13,389 bases of DNA from Vampirovibrionales bacterium (GTDB lineage: Bacteria > Cyanobacteriota > Vampirovibrionia > Vampirovibrionales > JAGQHJ01). Below the pieces are notes generated by a model. The model was not told the origin of the DNA and made no database searches. It saw nothing but the letters and a program-made list of their open reading frames with translations. The stretch spans positions 1-13,389 of the forward strand of contig JANWKX010000047.1 in the NCBI GenBank assembly GCA_025451145.1, written 5' to 3'. The translations under genes were made by a program, and so were the position numbers. Positions 1-5,215 of the stretch are shown one piece after another; the first letter of the stretch is position 1; every line of letters starts with the position of its first letter.

Positions 1-616
1 AGCACATTTGCATAAACTGGAGCATCATCCCAAAGAATTGCATCATCATATTGGGGGAAATGCCCGATTGATTTTGGCCAGGGCAATAACATTGATCAAT
101 CGGTGGGTATCCGGCAATGCCTGTTTGAGGCATCGAATTCCCTTGGTTTAAACCTGTTAATGCGGGATTCTGGTTAGTCAACCAGTTGATACCATTGGGA
201 ATCGCGGTTGGGTTATTGGGATCAACGTTAAACATCGAGCTATTTTGGGAAGCTATGGTTGAAAGCTCATTAATGGCCTGATCCGTCGGTAAACTTTGGC
301 CACTGGTGGCTTGGCTTCCAAAGTAGTTTTGGAAAGTGGCTGTGCTGATTTGAGTGGGATCTGGCCCTTTGGCTGCAAAATTTTGAAGTTCTTGAATACT
401 GAGGCTGCCGTCACCGTTTTGATCCGGCATGAGACCTTGCCCGCTTTGCCCCCCTAACAGGAAGGTGCTAAAAAGTTCGCCTTCTGAAGTGGTTTGGGAG
501 TTTCCCAATAAGGTTAAAGCCGCATTGGCCATTTCACCTTGTGTCAGTTGGCCATCACCATTAATGTCAAATTTTCTAAAATCATTGATGACCGTATTTA
601 AAGAAACTGATGTCAT
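1..616 (-). CDS. EF-hand calcium-binding protein, C-terminally cut by window edge
   Basis: Translating the minus strand from an ATG at 614-616 gives an open frame of 205 codons that reaches the window edge without a stop, so the C terminus is missing. Two canonical EF-hand loops are visible: DINGDGQLTQGE at residues 17-28 and DQNGDGSLSIQE at 65-76. Both keep Asp/Asn at loop positions 1, 3 and 5 and Glu at 12, so calcium binding is likely. The region after residue 85 is rich in Asn, Gln, Pro and Ser. A CYC motif sits at 176-178 and a Met-rich stretch at 190-204 (seven Met in 15 residues), ending in Cys205. I see no N-terminal signal peptide or long membrane segment. The ribosome-binding region is a GA dinucleotide tract rather than a GGAGG box. 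The calcium-binding call is firm; the cellular role is unknown. It could be a calcium sensor, buffer or surface-associated protein. Confidence 0.85.
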   Translation of the reverse strand, partial: MTSVSLNTVINDFRKFDINGDGQLTQGEMANAALTLLGNSQTTSEGELFSTFLLGGQSGQGLMPDQNGDGSLSIQELQNFAAKGPDPTQISTATFQNYFGSQATSGQSLPTDQAINELSTIASQNSSMFNVDPNNPTAIPNGINWLTNQNPALTGLNQGNSMPQTGIAGYPPIDQCYCPGQNQSGISPNMMMQFFGMMLQFMQMC

Positions 617-642
617 CTTTTCTCTCTCTCTCTTTCTCTCTC
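617..642 (-). promoter_or_regulatory. GA-repeat ribosome-binding region of the EF-hand gene
   Basis: Read on the minus strand, the bases just before the EF-hand ATG are (GA)4-AA-(GA)6 followed by AAAG. There is no GGAGG-like core, so initiation must rely on GAG-type pairing or on an unstructured purine leader. A dinucleotide tract of this length is prone to slippage, which would change spacing but not reading frame. Regulation by slippage is inference only. Confidence 0.45.
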
Positions 643-644
643 AC

Positions 645-660
645 ATGTTCTTCCGAACAT
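645..660. repeat. Inverted repeat ATGTTC-N4-GAACAT in EF-hand gene leader
   Basis: Perfect 6-bp arms flank a 4-base spacer (TTCC), about 30-45 nt upstream of the EF-hand start codon. The size and symmetry suit a dimeric repressor's operator or a small leader hairpin. It does not match an operator consensus that I can name with confidence. Confidence 0.35.
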
Positions 661-721
661 CTACCCGTAAATTAATAAAAACATTAATTGCTTCAAAATT
701 GCGTTAATCAGGTATGTCATT

Positions 722-742
722 CATCAATTGTTACAATCGATG
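722..742 (-). terminator. Stem-loop after the 253-residue gene, no U-run
   Basis: CATCAATTG (722-730) and CAATCGATG (734-742) form a 9-bp stem with one G-U pair and a 3-base loop. It lies about 35 nt past the stop codon of the minus-strand gene at 777-1538. No T-run follows on the minus strand, so it may be a transcript-end stabiliser or a non-canonical terminator. Confidence 0.4.
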
Positions 743-776
743 CGAAAAGCGACCTATTGCTTAAAATGCTGGTTGG

Positions 777-1538
777 TTAGGATTGATACAGTTTGGCCGT
801 GGCAAGCTCATTAGCGTATAGACGCAAAAATTCGTTAAAAATACCATCTGTAATAATTTTTCCCGCTAAATAACCTTTGCCATCCAGTTGGGTGTTGCCT
901 GCCATGCTAATAATTCGGCCTGTCTTTGAATTAAGAATAATCGGGAAAAAGCGATCTTGGGGTGAAACCGGTAAAATCGCAATTTTTAACTCCTGTCCGC
1001 CTTTTTGAGGCGTGATTTTGGTCAAGACCTGGCTCTCTTTAAAACCCAAAGCTTTGTAACGTAAATGAATATGCCCTGACAACTCGGTTTTAGCCACATT
1101 GGGAATGGAGAATAGCCAGAGTATTGTTTTAAGCGCTTCAGTATCAACCACTTGGTATTGATTATCAGTCATAAAGGCTCTGAAAAAGCCATTGGCCGCT
1201 TGAACGGCATGTTCAAGGGCCTCTTTGCTCAAGGGCGGTCGACCATCAATGCTAACAATGTCGCCCGTTTGAAGATTAAACTGAATGGGCACATGGGCTG
1301 ACACCTCTGAATAGGAAACGTTCAAGGTGGCCGTTTTCGATTGTTCCGAATCTCTTTTAATGGAACCCAAATTTTTACCATCGGGTCCTGCTAATGCAAA
1401 CGTTCCCCGAATGCTGTCGAGAATAGGCTGAATTTGCCGCCACAGATCGGGATCGATCCCATTATGGCTTCCCGTTTGACCAAAACGCAGGCTCAGAGGC
1501 CCTGGATATTTGGCTAGACAATGTAATGCGATATTCAA
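777..1538 (-). CDS. Unknown 253-residue protein with internally duplicated module
   Basis: I do not recognise a family. The start chosen is a TTG codon at 1536-1538, because a TGAGGA Shine-Dalgarno sequence lies about 9 nt upstream and no ATG follows until deep in the protein. The sequence holds two related modules: VPIQFNLQTGDIVSIDG (residues 83-99) and FPIILNSKTGRIISMAG (198-214). Each is preceded by a strand-like segment (LNVSYSEVS and LKIAILPVS) and followed by a helix rich in Phe, Asn and Ala. The pattern [VF]PI-x2-N-x2-TG-x-I-x-S-x2-G is shared, so the protein looks like a tandem repeat of a small alpha/beta fold, loosely like PepSY/YkuD-associated beta units, though I cannot assign it. 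A short Phe-Gly motif (LRFGQ, 17-21) lies near the N terminus. I see no signal peptide or transmembrane helix. It is a single gene, flanked by stem-loops on both sides. Confidence 0.75.
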   Translation of the reverse strand: MNIALHCLAKYPGPLSLRFGQTGSHNGIDPDLWRQIQPILDSIRGTFALAGPDGKNLGSIKRDSEQSKTATLNVSYSEVSAHVPIQFNLQTGDIVSIDGRPPLSKEALEHAVQAANGFFRAFMTDNQYQVVDTEALKTILWLFSIPNVAKTELSGHIHLRYKALGFKESQVLTKITPQKGGQELKIAILPVSPQDRFFPIILNSKTGRIISMAGNTQLDGKGYLAGKIITDGIFNEFLRLYANELATAKLYQS

Positions 1539-1615
1539 ATCAACGATTCCTCAGACCCACCAATTACCCTTTAGTAAAACAAACTCAGCCTCGTAAATTA
1601 ACTTTCTATTGACTA

Positions 1616-1657
1616 TAAAGCCTCATATTGTTACAAATCGTCAATATCGAGGCTTTA
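1616..1657. terminator. Long stem-loop between the 79-residue and 253-residue genes
   Basis: TAAAGCCTCATATTG (1616-1630) pairs with CAATATCGAGGCTTTA (1642-1657). This gives 15 base pairs with one bulged base (1648) around an 11-base loop, the strongest secondary structure in the window. It lies 65 nt after the small gene at 1722-1961 and about 80 nt before the TTG start of the next gene. Neither strand has a T-run after the stem. It could end the upstream transcript, protect its 3' end, or act in the leader of the downstream gene. Confidence 0.45.
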
Positions 1658-1721
1658 CGCTTCCACTCGCCCCATTTGATATTCAGTTAAAAAAAGGGGC
1701 AATAGCGCCTATCGGAAGGGC

Positions 1722-1961
1722 TTACTGTAGCCAGAAGACGAGATAACGATCCGGCCCTAGGTTGACCCTGGCATGCTGATTCCCCAAATCCAGCCTGGGG
1801 TTGGTAAAGTAAATATAGTCATTGGGGCGATACTGAGGAGAATGACGATAGCGCTCCAAAACTTCGGCATGGGCCCATTCCGGGTCCACAATCGGTTGGT
1901 TATAGACGAGATTGTATTGGTTGCCCGTTTCATCGTACAGATCGGCAAAGAGGTTGGGCAT
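1722..1961 (-). CDS. Small unknown protein, 79 residues
   Basis: This small frame follows the direction of its neighbours. I chose the ATG at 1959-1961 because a GGAG box lies 7 nt upstream; the GTG codon just before it would have only 4 nt of spacing. The product is soluble-looking and rich in aromatic, Asn, Pro and Arg residues (for example LERYRHSPQYRPNDYIYF in the middle), with no signal peptide or membrane segment. I do not recognise a family. It follows flbD by about 100 nt, but a 9-bp stem-loop in between suggests it is transcribed separately. A run of seven T (minus strand, 1689-1695) lies about 27 nt after its stop codon but has only a very short GC stem before it. Two overlapping frames in this stretch look like shadows. 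The gene is probably real, on the basis of the ribosome-binding site and orientation only. Confidence 0.5.
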   Translation of the reverse strand: MPNLFADLYDETGNQYNLVYNQPIVDPEWAHAEVLERYRHSPQYRPNDYIYFTNPRLDLGNQHARVNLGPDRYLVFWLQ

Positions 1962-2018
1962 CACATTGCTCCAACAAATATCGTGTTAAGCGTATCTTGA
2001 AACCCTAGGCGTGATGTT

Positions 2019-2042
2019 TCAATTCCCAATCCAGGGAATTGA
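2019..2042 (-). terminator. Stem-loop after clpB-flbD, no U-run
   Basis: A 9-bp perfect stem (core CAATTCCC at 2020-2027 and GGGAATTG at 2034-2041) with a 6-base loop starts 22 nt beyond the flbD stop codon. It is well placed to end the clpB-flbD transcript, but the minus strand continues with AACATC rather than a T-run. Confidence 0.45.
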
Positions 2043-2064
2043 GCGGTCTGAAATACCCATGACA

Positions 2065-2259
2065 TTAACGAACTGCGGGCGCTTGAATCGATCGCTTATA
2101 CGCTAAAAATCGGGCAAGAATCTCCTGAGCCCCTTCTTTCACCACAAACTTCTCACCATTGGTCATGGTCACCACCGCATCGGGGGTGGATTCCAGGCTT
2201 AGGATCAAATCAGGATTCAAGTAGAGAATGGAACCATTGAGTCGGGTCACTTCGATCAT
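2065..2259 (-). CDS. flbD: FlbD/SwrD-family flagellar accessory protein
   Basis: The 64-residue product fits the FlbD family (Pfam FlbD; SwrD in Bacillus) over its full length. It opens with MIEVTRLNG, followed by LNPDLI, a TPDAVVTMTNG turn and VVKE, the usual signature order. The typical family length is about 60-80 residues. In Bacillus subtilis SwrD supports flagellar motor power and swarming; elsewhere the gene normally sits among motility genes. Here it follows clpB with a TGATG overlap, its A shared between the clpB stop codon and the flbD start, so the two are very likely translationally coupled. GAGG lies 10 nt before the ATG, inside the end of clpB. No other flagellar gene is in the window. 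The family call is strong; a motor role in this organism is inferred. Confidence 0.85.
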   Translation of the reverse strand: MIEVTRLNGSILYLNPDLILSLESTPDAVVTMTNGEKFVVKEGAQEILARFLAYKRSIQAPAVR

Positions 2260-4916
2260 CAGCGATGTGCCTCAACCATAGCCGGAGATGAGGAATGTTT
2301 AAAGATGAGTTCATCCCCTTGATCTTCTTGGTAATCAATCACAATGGTCTCACCATCCTTAAATTCATTCTGGATAATTTTCTTGGCCAATGGATTTTCG
2401 ATATAGCGCCGAATTTCCCGCCGCAAGGGGCGTGCGCCATAGATGGGGTTATAGCCTCGACGGGTCAGGAATTCCTTGGCCGCATCCGTAATTTGAAGGG
2501 ATAAATGATGTTCCAGAAGCAGTTTTTGCAGGCTAGACAACTGAATATCGATGATTTGTTGAAGATGAGCAGGGGTTAAGGCTTCAAAGAAAACAATGTC
2601 ATCAATCCGGTTCAAAAATTCAGGCCGAAATGCCGATTTCAACTCGCTTAAAACATCCTCCTTCATTTGCTCCTCGGAACCGCTATCGGGCTGAAGCGTT
2701 CTTTTCGCCTGATAATCCAGAATGATCGGACTGCCAATGTTGCTAGTCATAATGATGACGGTATTCTTAAAACTGACGGTTCGGCCTTTGGAGTCAGTAA
2801 GGCGGCCATCATCCAGAATTTGCAGCAGAATATTAAAGGCATCCGGGTGGGCCTTTTCGATTTCATCCAGCAAAACCACACTATAAGGCTTCCGGCGAAC
2901 GGCCTCTGTCAATTGGCCGCCTTCTTCATAACCCACATATCCAGGAGGCGCACCGATAAGGCGTGAAACGGCATGGCGCTCCATGTATTCCGTCATGTCA
3001 ATTCGAATCAAGGCGTTTTCATCGTTAAACAGATATTCCGCCAGGGATTTTGCCAGCTCTGTCTTTCCGACCCCGGTTGGCCCCAAAAAGATAAATGAAC
3101 CTACCGGGCGGTTTTCCTCTTTTAAGCCAGCTCTTGCTCTTCTAACCGCTTCTGCGACAGCATTGACTGCCTCATCTTGACCGATGACTCGGCTATGAAG
3201 GCTTTCTTCCATCCGAAGCAGTTTGGCTGTTTCACTTTCAACCAGTTTGGTAACGGGGATACCGGTCCAACGGCTAATGACTTCAGCGATATCATTCTCA
3301 TCGATTTCCTCTTTCAGCATGATATCGGTTCGCTCACGCTGAAGTCGATGTTCCTCTTCAACCAGCTTGGTTTCCAACTCCCGCATCACGCCATATTTCA
3401 GCTCTGCGGCCCGTTGTAAATCCGCTTCACGTTCGGCCTGATCGATTTGAATCTTGGTATGCTCAATTTCCTCTTTAATCAAGCGCACCTTTTGGATCTG
3501 ATTTTTTTCCGTTTGCCATTGTTCCGTAAGGGTGTCTCGCTGGGTACGAAGGGAGGCAATAGCATCTTCAAGCTTCTCCAACCGCTCTTTGGCCTTCGGG
3601 TCCGTTTCTTTTTGAAGGGCAGCGCGTTCAATTTCAAGCTGCATTAATTCCCGGCTGGTTTCATCCAGCTCTTGGGGAAGGCTATCAATCTCCATCCTGA
3701 CTTTAGCGGCAGCCTCATCAATCAAATCGATAGCCTTATCGGGCAAAAATCGATCGGCGATATAGCGATTCGACAACGTGGCGGCAGCCACAATGGCGGA
3801 ATCTTTAATTCGAACGCCATGATGGACTTCATAACGCTCTTTAAGACCCCTAAGAATGCTAATGGTATCCTCAACGGTGGGCTCATCCACCATGACCGGC
3901 TGAAATCGTCTTTCTAAGGCGGCATCTTTTTCAATGTAACGACGATACTCATTAATCGTAGTGGCACCAACGCAATGAAGTTCTCCACGGGCCAGCATCG
4001 GTTTGAGCAAATTGCTGGCATCCATGGCCCCATCGGTCGCGCCTGCACCCACCACCGTGTGCAGTTCATCGATAAAGAGTATAATCTCCCCTTCAGACGA
4101 CTGAACTTCTTTCAAAACGGCTTTCAGGCGCTCTTCAAACTCCCCTCGAAACTTGGCCCCAGCGATTAAGGCCCCCATATCCAAGGCCACAACCTTGCGA
4201 TTTTTCAGGTTTTCCGGGACATCTCCAGCGATAATTCTTAAGGATAGGCCTTCAACAATGGCCGTTTTACCGACACCCGGCTCCCCAATAAGAACCGGAT
4301 TGTTTTTGGTTCTTCGGCTCAGGACCTGAATCACCCGTCGAATCTCTTCCTGACGACCAATCACTGGATCCAGCTTGCCTTTACGCGCCAATTCCGTTAA
4401 ATCACGGCCATAGTTCTCCAAGGCCTGGTAATTGGCTTCGGCATTCTGTGAATCCACTTTATGGCCGCCTCGAATCTCCTTGAGAATGGAGAGAATACTG
4501 TCTTTCGTCACACCATATTTGCGGAGCAGTTCACCAGCATCGCCTGAGGATTCATCCATGGCAAGCAGAATATGCTCTGAACTGATAAATTGATCGCCCA
4601 TCCCCTTGGCTTCTTCCCAAGCCTTATCCAGCAAGTTGGAGAATCGAGGCGTAATATAAACCTGGCCGGATTCCAAAGCGGCCACTCCCGCTCTAGGCTT
4701 TTGGGCTATCTTGGCCTCCAGATCCTTAATCACATCCGGTACGATGACCTGAAGTTTCTCCAGGGTCTTTCTGGGAAGGCCCTTTGGATCTTCCAACATG
4801 GCCAGTAACATAGGCTCAACATCCAGCTGGTTTTGCTGAAATCGTCCCAGCAAGGACTGAGCCTCTTGCAAGTACTTCTGAACCTGCGAAGTCATTTGAT
4901 TGGGATCAATGGCCAT
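2259..4916 (-). CDS. clpB: ATP-dependent protein disaggregase ClpB
   Basis: This is a class I Hsp100 AAA+ chaperone of 885 residues, close to the usual 850-870. As a family, ClpB hexamers thread aggregated proteins through a central pore with DnaK help. Domains in order: N-terminal Clp repeat domain (about 1-150); AAA1 with Walker A GEPGVGKT (211-218), pore loop KFRG (255-258) and Walker B ILFIDE (279-284); a coiled-coil middle domain (about 410-530), which marks ClpB rather than ClpA or ClpC; and AAA2 with Walker A GPTGVGKT (612-619), pore loop GYVG (659-662) and Walker B VVLLDE (680-685). I see no ClpP-binding IGF/IGL loop. The first pore loop has Phe256 where Tyr is usual, still aromatic. 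The ATG is preceded by GAGGAG with 7 nt spacing. It shares one base with flbD downstream. A 299-bp leader region precedes it, without a recognisable CIRCE element. Confidence 0.97.
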   Translation of the reverse strand: MAIDPNQMTSQVQKYLQEAQSLLGRFQQNQLDVEPMLLAMLEDPKGLPRKTLEKLQVIVPDVIKDLEAKIAQKPRAGVAALESGQVYITPRFSNLLDKAWEEAKGMGDQFISSEHILLAMDESSGDAGELLRKYGVTKDSILSILKEIRGGHKVDSQNAEANYQALENYGRDLTELARKGKLDPVIGRQEEIRRVIQVLSRRTKNNPVLIGEPGVGKTAIVEGLSLRIIAGDVPENLKNRKVVALDMGALIAGAKFRGEFEERLKAVLKEVQSSEGEIILFIDELHTVVGAGATDGAMDASNLLKPMLARGELHCVGATTINEYRRYIEKDAALERRFQPVMVDEPTVEDTISILRGLKERYEVHHGVRIKDSAIVAAATLSNRYIADRFLPDKAIDLIDEAAAKVRMEIDSLPQELDETSRELMQLEIERAALQKETDPKAKERLEKLEDAIASLRTQRDTLTEQWQTEKNQIQKVRLIKEEIEHTKIQIDQAEREADLQRAAELKYGVMRELETKLVEEEHRLQRERTDIMLKEEIDENDIAEVISRWTGIPVTKLVESETAKLLRMEESLHSRVIGQDEAVNAVAEAVRRARAGLKEENRPVGSFIFLGPTGVGKTELAKSLAEYLFNDENALIRIDMTEYMERHAVSRLIGAPPGYVGYEEGGQLTEAVRRKPYSVVLLDEIEKAHPDAFNILLQILDDGRLTDSKGRTVSFKNTVIIMTSNIGSPIILDYQAKRTLQPDSGSEEQMKEDVLSELKSAFRPEFLNRIDDIVFFEALTPAHLQQIIDIQLSSLQKLLLEHHLSLQITDAAKEFLTRRGYNPIYGARPLRREIRRYIENPLAKKIIQNEFKDGETIVIDYQEDQGDELIFKHSSSPAMVEAHR

Positions 4917-4990
4917 GGGGGTTCTCCTCTCTCTCGTTGGAGCATAGGGCTTGTATGTTTATTGTAGTCGGTTACTGCCCCATGACCGTT

Positions 4991-5013
4991 ATTCTTGAGA
5001 ATAATTTAAGAAT
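4991..5013. repeat. Nested inverted repeats upstream of clpB
   Basis: ATTCTTGAGAAT (4991-5002) is an imperfect palindrome with 5-bp arms and a 2-base centre. It is followed at 5008-5013 by AAGAAT, which can pair with the first ATTCTT. The cluster lies about 75-97 nt before the clpB ATG, a plausible operator position for a stress-gene promoter. It is not a CIRCE element (TTAGCACTC-N9-GAGTGCTAA), and no regulator can be named. Confidence 0.3.
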
Positions 5014-5160
5014 GTTTACGAAAAGTTTAAGGATAAGCTTGGCGAAAAGTTTGCTGGTTGGTAGCGGGGCCATTCCTCCCCCGTCCCCTCCCTATCTTCT
5101 TTTTTTCGCCTCGCTAGGCGCCAAAGGCACCTTCGCTCGGCCATTATAATAAATTCACCC

Positions 5161-5182
5161 TTGAGATATGTATCAATCTCAA
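5161..5182 (-). terminator. Stem-loop after the glycogen-synthase-like gene, no U-run
   Basis: TTGAGAT (5161-5167) and ATCTCAA (5176-5182) form a perfect 7-bp stem with an 8-base loop, about 34 nt beyond the stop codon of the minus-strand gene at 5216-7114. The minus strand continues with GGGTG, not a T-run, so it is at best a non-canonical terminator. Confidence 0.4.
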
Positions 5183-5215
5183 AGAGAAAAACGTTCTTAA
5201 AACAGCAAGGACCTC

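Larger units (their letters stand above)
4917..5215. other. 299-bp region upstream of clpB, no gene seen
   Basis: This region separates two minus-strand genes and must hold the clpB promoter. On the minus strand there is a TACAAT hexamer (4961-4966) without a good -35 box, and a perfect TATAAT (5143-5148) also lacking a -35 at normal spacing. Other contents are a nested inverted repeat at 4991-5013, a C-rich tract (G-rich on the minus strand) at 5075-5092, a hairpin CGCCT/AGGCG near 5107-5120, and a stem-loop at 5161-5182. A small plus-strand frame here has no coding character. Confidence 0.6.

Noticed and set aside
429..707. Plus-strand open frame opposite the EF-hand gene
   Set aside because: It lies antisense to a gene with two clear EF-hand loops and its translation has no recognisable family features.
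1689..1695. Run of seven T (minus strand) as an intrinsic terminator of the 79-residue gene
   Set aside because: The preceding sequence offers only a 3-bp GC stem, too weak for a confident terminator.
1773..2000. Plus-strand 75-residue frame opposite the small unknown gene
   Set aside because: No convincing ribosome site, opposite to the local gene direction, and the minus-strand frame has a GGAG box at good spacing.
2295..4808. Several plus-strand frames across clpB
   Set aside because: All are shadows of a strongly conserved ClpB frame.
4917..5215. CIRCE or sigma-32 promoter for clpB
   Set aside because: I looked for TTAGCACTC-N9-GAGTGCTAA and for CTTGAAA/CCCCAT boxes on the minus strand and found neither.
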